A DNA stretch of 64,000 bases from Actinomycetes bacterium (GCA_024637035.1 JAGXFW010000004.1:62001-126000); one strand, 5' to 3'; shown: positions 8,532-17,534, counted from the first letter of the stretch. Notes: a model not told the origin generated them from the sequence alone. Translations and numbers: made by a program.

Positions 8532-8803
8532 GAGATCTCCTGTCGGTGATCGATCTTGGAAGCGATGGCGTCCCAGGAACTGGTGCATGAACATCGTGGT
8601 TCGCGTTCTGTTGGCCGGCTACTCATGCAATCGAATCTCAGTAGCGCCACCACGCCCGCCAGCGCAAAGGCCACAGGCGTGCCGCCGTGCGCCAACTGCA
8701 CCGCCAACCCCAGCACCGCAAAGATCCCGCCGCCGACCATCCCGCCCACGCCGATGGCGACGACCGCCACCAACCCGAGTTTGGCGTCGCCTGCTTTGTC
8801 CAT
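8528..8803 (-). pseudogene. N-terminal stump of an APC-family amino-acid permease
   Basis: ATG 8803 (AAGGA just upstream) begins MDKAGDAKLGLVAVV and continues with GVGGMVGGGIFAVLG, the first-helix signature of APC amino-acid/polyamine permeases, then a second helix LAGVVALL. Similarity stops at about 8639 after 55 residues and the frame runs out at 8528 over the MMPL start. A real permease has about 450 residues and 12 helices, so this is a deletion remnant. Another start at 8845 would add 14 residues. Confidence 0.6.
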
Positions 8804-9012
8804 GTGTCCTTGGATGGATGCCTCCGTCGCCCGCAGAGGCTTCATTGTCTCAAACGTGACAGTCCTCAGGAAGTCTGCGGTGTTGGTGTCTCGGGTCCAC
8901 TTAATTGTGTTGCTGTCGTCGTTTGTGGGAACGAGCCGTGCTGAGTAGTCGTGCCGCTCCCGCGTGGCACGGGTCGGGGAACCAAAGCGCGCACAACCAA
9001 GCGGAGGCCCAT

Positions 9013-9516
9013 ATGGCATCGGATCGGGTTGAAGAACTGCTGACACGACTGGGGGACGGTGACGGCGGTGTGCGCCTACGGGCCCGGGAGACATTGGTCG
9101 CCATAGGCGAACCGGCCGTGCCGTCGCTCGTGGAGTTGCTCGGGAGCCCCGAGGTTCGTCTGCGCTGGGAGGCTACCAAAGCCCTGACCGAGATCCCCGA
9201 TCCGGCCGCGATCCCCGGCTTGGTGTCACTCCTTGCCGACGACGAATCCGGCATTCGCTGGCTGGCGGCCGTCGGGCTCATCCAAGTGGGCTGCCGTTCC
9301 GTCCCCCCGGTGTTGCAGGCCCTGACCGTGGGGGCGGAGTCCAAAGGCCTGCGGGGCGCGTCGCACCACATCTTTCACGACCTGTCCGAACGCAATGGGG
9401 TCGCACGGGAGATACTCCAGCCCGTGCTTGCCGTTCTCGGCGACACCGACGCGATCGGAGTCATCGCTGCCCGAGCCGAGGTGGCGCTTGTTGAGTGGCG
9501 GGCGCTTGGCGGCTAG
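9013..9516 (+). CDS. HEAT-repeat protein
   Basis: A 167-residue soluble protein made of tandem two-helix units, for example VRLRARETLVAIGEPAVPSL, VRLRWEATKALTEIPDP and SGIRWLAAVGLIQVG, each of about 30 residues as in HEAT/PBS-lyase-like repeats. Such repeats are protein-protein scaffolds. ATG 9013 follows GCGGAGG. The gene stands alone between divergent and downstream unrelated genes, and no partner can be named from context. Confidence 0.75.
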   Translation: MASDRVEELLTRLGDGDGGVRLRARETLVAIGEPAVPSLVELLGSPEVRLRWEATKALTEIPDPAAIPGLVSLLADDESGIRWLAAVGLIQVGCRSVPPVLQALTVGAESKGLRGASHHIFHDLSERNGVAREILQPVLAVLGDTDAIGVIAARAEVALVEWRALGG

Positions 9517-9738
9517 ACCGCTCGCCTCTCGCCCTCGTCGGCCGGCACCCCATCCGCTTCTCCGACAACGTGCGCGCCCCTGGCCGCACGGTCACGTGGG
9601 CTCCCGTACTATGGCGGCGGCAGAGCATGGTCCGCCGGCACGGTCGGCGGCCGCCCAGGGTTTGGGCGACGCCCACGAGGGTGAGTATCGGTGTGTCATG
9701 GTCCTTTGTCATAGTAGTACTTCTCAGGTTGTCGACTC

Positions 9739-12700
9739 ATGAGTGACGGTCCCGCGCGCGCAGCGGATGGCCCCGAAGCGAAAGAAGCGGCGTGTCTGGT
9801 CGTGGGCTCCGACCGCTTCGACGCCGTCCTGTTCGACATGGACGGCGTGCTCACCACTACCGCGCGCATGCACGCCGCCGCCTGGAAGCGTACCTTCGAC
9901 GGCTTCCTCGACGACTGGGACACGGAACACGGTTCTCACACTCCCCCGTTCTCCGTAGCCGAGGATTACCCGACCTCCGTCGACGGGAAGCCGCGACAGG
10001 AGGGTGTGCGCGACTTCCTGGCCTCGCGGGACATCGATCTGCCTGCGGGCACGCCGGACTCTCCTCCGACCGAGTGGTCGGTCTACGGTGTGGGGAACCG
10101 CAAGCAGGAGTTCGTCGAGGAGGCCCTGCGGGCGGAAGGGGTCGAGGTCTTCCCGGGGTCGGTTGCCTGGGTGAGGGAGCTGAGGGAGATGGGCCTCGGA
10201 ACGGCCGTGGTCACCTCCAGCAGGAACTGCGACGTCATACTGAGCGCGGCCGGCATCACCGACCTGTTCGACGCCCAGGTGGACGGCAACACGGCGATCG
10301 AGCTCAGCCTGACGGGCAAGCCCGCCCCAGACATCTTCCTGGAGGCCGCGCGCCGCCTTGGGGCCGCGCCGGCGCGGGCGGTGGTGGTCGAAGACTCCCG
10401 AGCCGGCGTCGAAGCAGGCCGCGCGGGGGGCTTCGGCTTGGTGATCGGGGTCGATCGCGCCGACCAGGCCGAAGAGTTGCGGCAGGCGGGGGCGGATATC
10501 GTCGTCGCGGACTTGGCCGAGCTCGTCCCCTGCGAGCCCGACGTGCGCCATCCGGCCGGGCCGAGGCGGCACCGTCTGCGCGCGAGCGCCATCCGCCTGC
10601 TCGCCGCGGAAGGTGACTTTCCCGTCGACGAACACCGCTTGGTAGAGCGTCGCTTCAACCCCCAGTACGTTCCCCAGCTGGAGAGCATCTTCGCCCTCGC
10701 CAACGGCTATCTCGGCCTGCGGGGCACGCAGGACGAAGGTCGTCCGGTCTACGATCCCGCTCCCATGCTGAACGGCTTCTACGAGACCTGGCCCCTGGTG
10801 TACCCGGAGCGCGCCCACGGATTCCCGGACACCGGACAGACCATAGTGGGAGTGCCGGACGGCGCGATACTGCGCCTGTACGTCGACGACGAGGCCTTCT
10901 CCCTGGAACACGCAGACGTCCTCGAGTACGAGCGGGTCCTCGATATGCGCGCAGGCACCCTCGAGCGACGGGTGGTGTGGCGCGCGACCGACGGGAGTCG
11001 GTTCTCCGTCAGGTCCCGGCGCCTCGTCTCGTTCGATAACCGGCACTTGGCCTGCATTCAGTACGAGGTACTATCTCTCGACCGAGCCGCCCACCTCACC
11101 ATCTCTTCCGACCTCATGATCCACCCTGAGAACGGTTCTCTCGACTCCAAGGATCCTCGTCGCAGCCAAGCCCTGGAACCAGGAGTGCTCCAGAAGACCG
11201 GGGAGCACGTCAACGATCAGCGGGTGGTCCTGGCCTACCAGGCTCGGGCGAGCGGACTGCAGATGGCCTGCGGCATGGACCACCGGCTGACGAGCGGCAC
11301 GCCGGAGGCACCACCCCAGGCGGTGGTCGAAGGAGACTGGGCACGGGTCGTCTACCGGATCGCAGCGGAGCCGGACGAGCCGGTGCGCCTCGTCAAGCAC
11401 CTGGCCTACCACTACGATGGCCAGGAGCCGGCCGCGGAGTTGTCCTTCCGCGTGGGCCAGACCCTCGAACGCGCCGCGGCCGAGGGAATCGATAGCGTCC
11501 TAGCCGCCCAGCAGGCCTATGTGCAGGACTTCTGGACTCGCAGCGATGTCATCACCGAGGGTGCACCGCTGTTGCAGCAGGCCGTTCGCTTCAATCTGTT
11601 CCAGCTGCTCCAGGCCTCCGCCCGTCTGGAGGGACACGGAATGCCGGCCAAGGGCCTGACCGGTCGCGGCTATGAGGGCCACTACTTCTGGGATGCCGAG
11701 ATCTACGTCATGCCCTTCCTCACCTACACGGCTCCTCATATCACCAGGAACCTGTTGCTCAACCGGTATGCGATGCTCGACAAAGCCCGGCAAAGAGCCC
11801 TCGAAGTGAGTCAGCGGGGAGCGCTGTTTCCTTGGCGGACGATCAACGGTGAGGAAGCCTCCGCCTACTATGCGGCGGGAACCGCCCAGTACCATATCAA
11901 TGCGGACATAGCCTACGCTCTCACGCAGTACGTCCGCACCACGGGAGACACCGAGTTCCTCGCCCGCCAGGGCGCCGAGATCCTGGTGGAGACGGCCCGT
12001 ATGTGGGTCAGCCTGGGCTTCTTCTCCGACCGCAAGGACGGCCGCTTCGTCATCAACGGGGTCACCGGGCCGGACGAGTACAGCGCTCTCGTCGACAACA
12101 ACACCTTCACCAATATGATGGCGCAAGAGAACCTGCGCCAGGCGGTGCGCGTGGTAGAGCAGTTGGGCGTTTCGAACCCGGAAGCCCACGCGGGTCTGGT
12201 CGAGCGCACCCACCTCGACGACGCGGAACTCGAGCTCTGGCAACGGGCTGCCGACCTCATGTACGTGCCCTACGATCAAGAACTGGGTCTGCACCTGCAG
12301 GACGACGGCTTCCTCAATCTCGAACGCTGGGACTTCGAGAACACCCCTCTGGAGGACTATCCGCTCCTTCTCCATTACCATCCCCTGGTGCTCTACCGCC
12401 ACCAGGTGATCAAGCAGGCGGACGTCGTCCTCGCCACCTTCCTCCTCGGCGACATGTTCACCGCCGAAGACAAGCGGAAGATCCTCGACTACTACGACCC
12501 GCTCACCACCAGTGACTCCTCCCTGTCGGAGTGCATCCAGTGCATCATGGCCGCCGAGGTCGGTGACGATCTGCGCGCCGCGGAGGAGTACTTCATCGAC
12601 GCAGTGGGGATCGACCTGGGCGATGTGGCGGGCAACGTGCGTGACGGCGTGCACGTCGCCTCGGCCGGAGGCACGTGGATGGCCCTGGTCTACGGATTCG

Positions 12701-12969
12701 GCGGCATGCGAGACCGGAATGGAGAACTCTCCTTCCGGCCCCGCCTACCCGAGCGCATGAGTCGCCTGTCGTTCAAAGTGCACCCGAGGGGTGCGACCCT
12801 GGGAGTCGACATCACCGCAGCGGGAGCGACGTATCGCCTGGAATCCGAGGACGAACTGACCATCGTCCACTGCGGGGAGAGTCTGCGTCTTCGATCCGGC
12901 ACCCCCGTCACCCGGCCCCTGGTCACGCGCGTCCAGGAGGAAGACCCGACGAGCGTGAACCGGCCGTGA
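9739..12969 (+). CDS. Fusion of HAD beta-phosphoglucomutase and GH65 disaccharide phosphorylase
   Basis: 1076 residues. Residues about 25-265 form a HAD phosphatase/beta-phosphoglucomutase module with nucleophile motif FDMDGV (D33, D35) and a KPAPDIF plus VVEDSRAGVEAG pair. Residues about 295-1060 form a GH65 phosphorylase; NGVTGPDEY supplies the general acid (E780). GH65 enzymes phosphorolyse trehalose, maltose or kojibiose to beta-glucose 1-phosphate, which the mutase converts to glucose 6-phosphate, so the fusion would channel the intermediate. Mycobacteria carry similar enzymes as adjacent genes. Which disaccharide is used cannot be read from sequence. The ATG has no obvious ribosome-binding site. 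Confidence 0.9.
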   Translation: MSDGPARAADGPEAKEAACLVVGSDRFDAVLFDMDGVLTTTARMHAAAWKRTFDGFLDDWDTEHGSHTPPFSVAEDYPTSVDGKPRQEGVRDFLASRDIDLPAGTPDSPPTEWSVYGVGNRKQEFVEEALRAEGVEVFPGSVAWVRELREMGLGTAVVTSSRNCDVILSAAGITDLFDAQVDGNTAIELSLTGKPAPDIFLEAARRLGAAPARAVVVEDSRAGVEAGRAGGFGLVIGVDRADQAEELRQAGADIVVADLAELVPCEPDVRHPAGPRRHRLRASAIRLLAAEGDFPVDEHRLVERRFNPQYVPQLESIFALANGYLGLRGTQDEGRPVYDPAPMLNGFYETWPLVYPERAHGFPDTGQTIVGVPDGAILRLYVDDEAFSLEHADVLEYERVLDMRAGTLERRVVWRATDGSRFSVRSRRLVSFDNRHLACIQYEVLSLDRAAHLTISSDLMIHPENGSLDSKDPRRSQALEPGVLQKTGEHVNDQRVVLAYQARASGLQMACGMDHRLTSGTPEAPPQAVVEGDWARVVYRIAAEPDEPVRLVKHLAYHYDGQEPAAELSFRVGQTLERAAAEGIDSVLAAQQAYVQDFWTRSDVITEGAPLLQQAVRFNLFQLLQASARLEGHGMPAKGLTGRGYEGHYFWDAEIYVMPFLTYTAPHITRNLLLNRYAMLDKARQRALEVSQRGALFPWRTINGEEASAYYAAGTAQYHINADIAYALTQYVRTTGDTEFLARQGAEILVETARMWVSLGFFSDRKDGRFVINGVTGPDEYSALVDNNTFTNMMAQENLRQAVRVVEQLGVSNPEAHAGLVERTHLDDAELELWQRAADLMYVPYDQELGLHLQDDGFLNLERWDFENTPLEDYPLLLHYHPLVLYRHQVIKQADVVLATFLLGDMFTAEDKRKILDYYDPLTTSDSSLSECIQCIMAAEVGDDLRAAEEYFIDAVGIDLGDVAGNVRDGVHVASAGGTWMALVYGFGGMRDRNGELSFRPRLPERMSRLSFKVHPRGATLGVDITAAGATYRLESEDELTIVHCGESLRLRSGTPVTRPLVTRVQEEDPTSVNRP

Positions 12970-13051
12970 GACGTCCACTGTGCCCGGACCGGCCGGCGAT
13001 CAAGCGGAGGTGCGCGAGGAGATACTCGACTTTCGCATGCGTTCTGTGTCG

Positions 13052-14383
13052 CTATTCTTCGAGGATCCGTATCACGGTGTCGCGCCGAATCTGCACAGCT
13101 CGACGGTCCTCGTATTCAGGCAGCCCACCGAGGGCTCCACGGGCGACCATGTCCGTGTGGCGAAGTATCGCCGCCCGGTCTTCCGGTCGGCGGGCAAAAC
13201 CCGCGATCGTGGCCAGGGTCTCCAGCAGTAGCTCCGTCACGGCTGTGCTCGGACGGCCATACTCTCTGATCTGGTTGAAGGCAGCGTCTAGGACTTCCGG
13301 GAAGGCGAGAGGGCGGCCGACCACGCGTAGATGGTGCTCGTCATCGAAGTACGTCCCGGGAGGGGATTCCCTCTGTGCGAGTCGACAGAGAGCGGATCCC
13401 AATCGGTCAACGGCCGCTATCGCCGTGAAGGGGTCGTTCACTCCTGGAGAGAGCGCCCGCACCGCGATCTCGACGAGCTGGATCACCGTGAACTCGAAGT
13501 CTTGCTCGGGGGCCCGTTGACTGCCAACGACGAACGCAGAACCAGCCCGGTCCTCCACGTCCCCGTCCCCGGTCAGGCGGTCGCCCGGCCAGATGCTCAC
13601 CAGTGGCGCACCGGAGACGACGTACTCGCCGACCCGCCGTTCCAGGCGTAGGATGGCCTCCTCCTCTTCCGCGAGCCTCGTCAGCGCATCGGTGTCGATC
13701 CGGAGGACGTAGCCGTCATCCGGACTGCCGATCACGCGGGCTTCCTGATCGAATGCGTCGGGCACGGCGGCATCGGGACGCCCTTCGCCGGGCGGAGCGT
13801 CGTCCGGGGACGCGGCGTCCGGATACAGACGGTCGACGGCCCGCAGCAACTCGTCGCCGATCTGCGCCACCATCCGGTCGGCCTGGATCGAAACCGAGAC
13901 GTGGTGGATGAAGAAGATCAACACCCCCAAGCTTGCGAGCGCAAAGCCTACGCTGATCGTGACCGAAAGGTGCGGTACGAAGACGTCACCGCTTCGGACG
14001 ATGGATCGTAGGACGAGCAGGCAGTAGAGGAAGGTTGCGACGAACGTGCCCAGGACGAGCTGGGTGGTGGTGTCCCGCATGAAATTGCGCAGGACCCGAG
14101 GACCGAGCTGAGATGAGGCGAGTGACAATGCGATCAAGGTCAAGGAGAATACGACGCCCGCGATCGTGATCATCGATCCGGCTATGGTCTGGAGTACCGC
14201 GCTGGCCCCTTCGGCACCGCCGGAGTAGGCCCAGCCCACGCTCCCGAACCGCTCGGACAGCACCGCCCTGTCGAAGGCTATCGCTCCGAACGCCAGAGCG
14301 ATCGCAGCCGCGGCCATGGCTGACGGCAGGAACCAGAAGTTGGACCGGAGGTTACCCCAGTACCTGCTTACGAGGAGCTTCAT
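13052..14383 (-). CDS. DUF2254 integral membrane protein
   Basis: 443 residues. Four hydrophobic segments lie in the first about 170 residues (including LIFFIHHVSVSIQADRMV), followed by a cytoplasmic part with PGVNDPFTAIAAVDRLG, the hallmark of DUF2254 membrane proteins. Function of the family is unproven; channel-like roles have been proposed. ATG 14383 follows GGGAGGTC. It is convergent with the GH65 fusion. The region 14384-14841 upstream contains no clear promoter. Confidence 0.85.
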   Translation of the reverse strand: MKLLVSRYWGNLRSNFWFLPSAMAAAAIALAFGAIAFDRAVLSERFGSVGWAYSGGAEGASAVLQTIAGSMITIAGVVFSLTLIALSLASSQLGPRVLRNFMRDTTTQLVLGTFVATFLYCLLVLRSIVRSGDVFVPHLSVTISVGFALASLGVLIFFIHHVSVSIQADRMVAQIGDELLRAVDRLYPDAASPDDAPPGEGRPDAAVPDAFDQEARVIGSPDDGYVLRIDTDALTRLAEEEEAILRLERRVGEYVVSGAPLVSIWPGDRLTGDGDVEDRAGSAFVVGSQRAPEQDFEFTVIQLVEIAVRALSPGVNDPFTAIAAVDRLGSALCRLAQRESPPGTYFDDEHHLRVVGRPLAFPEVLDAAFNQIREYGRPSTAVTELLLETLATIAGFARRPEDRAAILRHTDMVARGALGGLPEYEDRRAVQIRRDTVIRILEE

Positions 14384-14841
14384 CCCCTAGGACCTCCCAG
14401 ACTCCGATTCCCCGACCTTCCGAGACCTGCGGCGCTCCTCTACCCAGCGCGATCGCAGTTCACGCCTCGATGGAGGCCCGAATCGAGGTCACGAACTCGA
14501 CGAGGTCGGCGGATGGCAGGTGCTCTGTCCCACCCCCCGCCTACGCACCTCCCTCGTCGCAGTGATCCCGGCCGCCGTTGCTGCAATCGGATCCCGACGC
14601 CGCACGCACGGGCAGACGAGCGGAACGTCTACCTGTCCGCTCTTGCCTTGCTCGCGCGGCCTAAGGTGCCTCGGAGATCGACAGAGCAGCCCAGCTGCTC
14701 AGCCAGATCGTGGAAGGGTCACGCGGTGCGTAGCTGCCGAGGCATCTAGTGGTGATAAGCGGTGCCAGGCTCCGGGCCGCCGAGGTTGCAGAACGGTCGA
14801 GGGGTCAACTCGCTCCGGGATTCCCGCGCCGCCCTGCGCCG
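14384..14841. other. Gene-poor interval
   Basis: I see no convincing gene, RNA or repeat here. Short plus-strand frames exist but lack ribosome-binding sites and recognisable motifs. Confidence 0.5.
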
Positions 14842-15051
14842 TCACTGCAGATCGTTATCACGCGGGAGATCCTGCCGGCTGACAGGCTTCCGGATCAAGC
14901 GCCGGTAGATGGCAATGATGAAGCCGACCACGCCGACCAGCATCAGTATCAATCCGGCAAGTTGGATGTCGAAACCGGACAACTCCGCGGTCACCGCGTA
15001 GCGAAGAATTGCTCCCACCGCGATAAGAAAGAGCGCGCTACCTATCTCCAT
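14842..15051 (-). CDS. DUF6458 small membrane protein
   Basis: 69 residues with two transmembrane helices: MEIGSALFLIAVGAILRYAV, then a VGVVGFIIAIY helix and a basic tail. The opening pattern is typical of the actinobacterial DUF6458 family. GGCGGAAG precedes the ATG. It starts a set of small stress-type envelope proteins (14842-16526). Function unknown. Confidence 0.75.
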   Translation of the reverse strand: MEIGSALFLIAVGAILRYAVTAELSGFDIQLAGLILMLVGVVGFIIAIYRRLIRKPVSRQDLPRDNDLQ

Positions 15052-15139
15052 GACTTCCGCCCCTCTCCGACTTCACCGTAGTACCCCTCTGTTCGAAGGT
15101 AGTTCCATATCCGTGAGTACGAACTGCCCAGGAGTCGCA

Positions 15140-15165
15140 AGCCTCAAACCGTAGCCTCAAACCGT
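15140..15165. repeat. Perfect 13-bp tandem duplication
   Basis: AGCCTCAAACCGT occurs twice head to tail (15140-15152 and 15153-15165) in the region upstream of the GlsB-type gene. It could be a duplicated regulator site or slippage. Confidence 0.8.
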
Positions 15166-15285
15166 TCTTGCCCCGGGCAATGAGTCAAGGCCGGGTTTGA
15201 CGCCGGCGACGTTACGCGGTCACGGGTTCTGGGCACTACACGCAGAGACTCGATAGGCAACACGATCTCAGCGGGGGGTTCGACC

Positions 15286-15555
15286 ATGAGTATTCTGGCG
15301 TGGATCGTCTTCGGTGGCTTGGCGGGCTTCGTAGCCAGCCGCCTTACGGGCGGCGGTGGAGGCATGATCTTCGACATCATTGTGGGCATTGTGGGAGCGA
15401 TGTTGGGCGGATTCCTGATGAATCAATTCGGGCAATCCGGCGTGACGGGATGGAACTGGCCGAGCTTTGGGGTGGCCGTCCTGGGAGCGGTAGTGCTCCT
15501 GGTCATCCTGCGTCTGGTACGAGGAGGGGGAGGATTCCGGGGGCGCGGGCGCTAG
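15286..15555 (+). CDS. GlsB/YeaQ/YmgE-family stress-response membrane protein
   Basis: 89 residues, three hydrophobic helices with the family Gly pattern: MSILAWIVFGGLAGFVASRL, GGGGGMIFDIIVGIVGAMLG and a final helix LLVILRLV. Family members (formerly called transglycosylase-associated) are induced by envelope, acid or osmotic stress. The ATG follows GCGGGGGG. Neighbours CsbD, DUF6458 and LapA are also typical of stress regulons. Confidence 0.88.
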   Translation: MSILAWIVFGGLAGFVASRLTGGGGGMIFDIIVGIVGAMLGGFLMNQFGQSGVTGWNWPSFGVAVLGAVVLLVILRLVRGGGGFRGRGR

Positions 15556-15652
15556 AGCGCTGCTCGAACGTTATTGTGCAGAGAAGGTTCGGGTAGCGGA
15601 CTGATGGCACTGCCTCGCACGTGAGTCCCGCTACCCGACCAAGAAATGACGG

Positions 15653-15742
15653 TTACCTGCCCCGTCGGGACCATCCCCATCCGCCCCCACCGAACACCAC
15701 CAACAATACTACGATAAGGATTATCCAGCCTGTTGTACTCAT
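15653..15742 (-). CDS. 29-residue single-helix membrane peptide
   Basis: ATG 15740-15742 is preceded by a strong GGAGGGGGG site. The product begins MSTTGWIILIVVLLVVFGGG and ends with a basic WSRRGR tail, so it would form one transmembrane helix with a Gly hinge. It resembles the very short DUF3309-like peptides often found beside GlsB and CsbD genes. It is followed 27 nt before by the CsbD gene on the same strand. Only the ribosome-binding site and composition support it, but both are good. Confidence 0.65.
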   Translation of the reverse strand: MSTTGWIILIVVLLVVFGGGGWGWSRRGR

Positions 15743-15769
15743 ATGACTTCACCCCCCTCCAGATAGAAC

Positions 15770-15985
15770 TCAGATCTTGTCCGCCTCATCCTGCTGCTCC
15801 GCCCATTCATCCGCACGCCGATGGGCCTCGTCACTCGCGTATCCGTACTTCTGCTGCAGCTTGCCGACGAGGCGATCCTTCTTGCCCCCGACTTCCTCAA
15901 GCTCGTCGTCGGTCAGATCACCCCACTGTTCCCGCGCACGTCCTTTGAGTTCTTTCCACTTGCCCTCGATGATGTTCCAGTCCAT
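15770..15985 (-). CDS. CsbD-family stress protein
   Basis: 71 residues: MDWNIIEGKWKELKGRAREQ, then WGDLTDDELEEVGGKKDRL and an Ala/Asp-rich tail. This is the CsbD signature, a small acidic helical protein under general-stress control in Bacillus and abundant in actinobacteria. Molecular role unknown. ATG 15985 follows AAGGGGTG; an upstream start would add 16 unrelated residues. It is likely cotranscribed with the 29-residue membrane peptide. Confidence 0.88.
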   Translation of the reverse strand: MDWNIIEGKWKELKGRAREQWGDLTDDELEEVGGKKDRLVGKLQQKYGYASDEAHRRADEWAEQQDEADKI

Positions 15986-16175
15986 GAGCACCCCTTCTCG
16001 CATGCGGCTGCGACTGCAGGATCGCATGGTCAAAGCAAGCTACCCCCTCTGAGGCATGGCGAAACGTGGGCAGCCGATCCGCCGTCGGACGTCGCGAAGC
16101 CCGTCGCCGGCGTTTTCGGCCCCTGGTCAAGGGCTCTTGAAAGACTTTGCAGGGGGTGATCGGGGGAGAGAGCAC

Positions 16176-16526
16176 ATGCGCGTCTTCTTGTCCGTCATGG
16201 TGATCCTGTTGATCCTGCTCCTCGTCTTCGCCGTGCAGAACACCGGATCGACGGAGGTGACGTTCCTTACATTCTCGTCGACCGTGTCGCCGCTGCTCAA
16301 CATCCTGGCTTCGGTGGTCGTGGGTCTGCTACTCGGGCTGGCCGTCATGCTCCCGCGCGACAGCGGCCTTTTGCACGCGACGATAGGATCCACACTCAGG
16401 CGCCGCGCTTCGACCATGGAGATCGGCCGGCATCGCTACCTGGGGTCTCGCCTATCTTCGTGTGAAACGGCGCCGGCTTCTCGCGCACCTCGGTGGGCCC
16501 GCAGTCGACACACCCTGCATATGTAA
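16176..16526 (+). CDS. LapA (DUF1049)-domain membrane protein
   Basis: 116 residues. Two helices, MRVFLSVMVILLILLLVFAV and LLNILASVVVGLLLGLAVML, flank the conserved QNTGSTEVTFL strand typical of LapA-domain proteins. The remaining 50 residues are basic and not conserved. GGGGGAGAG precedes ATG 16176. In enterobacteria LapA helps lipopolysaccharide assembly control; in Gram-positive relatives the role is unknown. The last codons run to 16526, overlapping the promoter of the downstream toxin-antitoxin pair. Confidence 0.7.
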   Translation: MRVFLSVMVILLILLLVFAVQNTGSTEVTFLTFSSTVSPLLNILASVVVGLLLGLAVMLPRDSGLLHATIGSTLRRRASTMEIGRHRYLGSRLSSCETAPASRAPRWARSRHTLHM

Positions 16527-16541
16527 GTACAATGTACTCAC
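16505..16541 (+). promoter_or_regulatory. Promoter and overlapping palindrome of the TacAT-type module
   Basis: -35 TCGACA (16505-16510), 17 nt, -10 TACAAT (16528-16533). The palindrome GTAAGTAC-3 nt-GTACTCAC (16523-16541, one mismatch) covers the -10, the expected place for autorepression by the DUF1778 antitoxin. Confidence 0.65.
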
Positions 16542-16572
16542 AGAAGACACCGTCTGAGGAGAAGCTCCGACC

Positions 16573-16863
16573 ATGGCCCTCACTTCCGACTCGACGACCA
16601 AGACCGAACGGCTCAACATCCGCACCACCCCGGAGGAGAAGGGGCTTGTAGAGCAGGCCGCACGGCTGACCCACGTCAGCGCGAGCCAGTTCGTCCTCCG
16701 CGCTGCGTTGCTGTCCGCCGAGGATGTGCTCGTGGGCCAGACCCGTTTCGTCCTCTCCCCAGAAGAGATGAGCGCGTTCACCGTCCTGCTCGATCGCCCC
16801 GCGCGTGCCATCCCGGCCCTGGCCGAGGCTGCCTCGAAGCCAAGTCCGTTCAGTGCGGCGTGA
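16573..16863 (+). CDS. DUF1778 (TacA-type) ribbon-helix-helix antitoxin
   Basis: 96 residues. The N-terminal strand and helices TERLNIRTTPEEKGLVEQAA then SASQFVLRAAL form the ribbon-helix-helix DNA-binding part. The C-terminal FVLSPEEMSAFTVLLDRPAR followed by SKPSPF is the toxin-binding tail of DUF1778 antitoxins. It should neutralise the overlapping GNAT toxin and repress the promoter just upstream. The stop overlaps the toxin start by 11 nt, so the two are coupled. Confidence 0.88.
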   Translation: MALTSDSTTKTERLNIRTTPEEKGLVEQAARLTHVSASQFVLRAALLSAEDVLVGQTRFVLSPEEMSAFTVLLDRPARAIPALAEAASKPSPFSAA

Positions 16864-17413
16864 ACCTCTGGGCGTGCCTCAACCGCTCGCCCCTCTCCAC
16901 GAGCTCGACGACTTCCACTGCGGAGCGCCCGCGCTCGATGCCTATCTGAAGGAGCGGGCTCTCAGTGATCAGAGAGCCGAGAAGTCGCGCACCTATGTAG
17001 CCACGCGGGGACAAGCGGTGGTGGCATACTTCACCCTCGCGGCGGCGGGGGTCGAGCCGGAAGAGGCGACAGCCAGGGTGGCCAAAGGGCAGGGGAGACA
17101 CGCCATCCCGGTGGTTCTGCTGGCGCGGCTTGCGGTGCGCCTCGACGAACAGGGCCGTGGCCTCGGTGAAGCCATGCTCGTGGATGCACTCCGCAGGTGC
17201 GCTCAGGCCGCCGACGTGATCGGCGCGCGGGCGGTCCTCGTCCATGCGAAGGACGAGCGGGCTCGCGGCTTCTACGTCAGGTACGGATTCGAGCGCTCAC
17301 CGACGAACCCGCTCCACCTGATCGTGTTGATGAAGGATGTGAGAGCGAGCATCCAAGCCGGCATCGGGCTGCAGAAGGGCGGCGAGGCGGGTGGGGGGGC
17401 GGAAACGACATGA
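16853..17413 (+). CDS. GNAT-family (TacT-like) toxin
   Basis: 186 residues from GTG 16853. The FHCGAPALDAYLKERAL opening, ARLAVRLDEQGRGLGEAML (acetyl-CoA loop QGRGLG) and RGFYVRYGFERSP (with the usual catalytic Tyr) are the pattern of TacT toxins, which acetylate the amino group of aminoacyl-tRNA and stop translation. Family length is about 160-175; the extra C-terminal part is Gly-rich. Other in-frame starts exist (16805, 16874), but 16853 keeps the normal short overlap with the antitoxin. Confidence 0.85.
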   Translation: MRREPLGVPQPLAPLHELDDFHCGAPALDAYLKERALSDQRAEKSRTYVATRGQAVVAYFTLAAAGVEPEEATARVAKGQGRHAIPVVLLARLAVRLDEQGRGLGEAMLVDALRRCAQAADVIGARAVLVHAKDERARGFYVRYGFERSPTNPLHLIVLMKDVRASIQAGIGLQKGGEAGGGAETT

Positions 17414-17534
17414 CAACCCCTTGCGTGGCGAGACGACGTTCGCGTAGGCTGTGCAGATGACCGACCCGGCCAAGGATGCCCACATCTCTCGGCTCCGACA
17501 GCTTGGCCGCGATCCATCGATCCGAGGAGGGGGC

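Noticed and set aside
14513-14749. Small plus-strand frame in the gene-poor interval
   Set aside because: No ribosome-binding site, no motif, Arg/Pro-rich composition of a random GC-rich frame.
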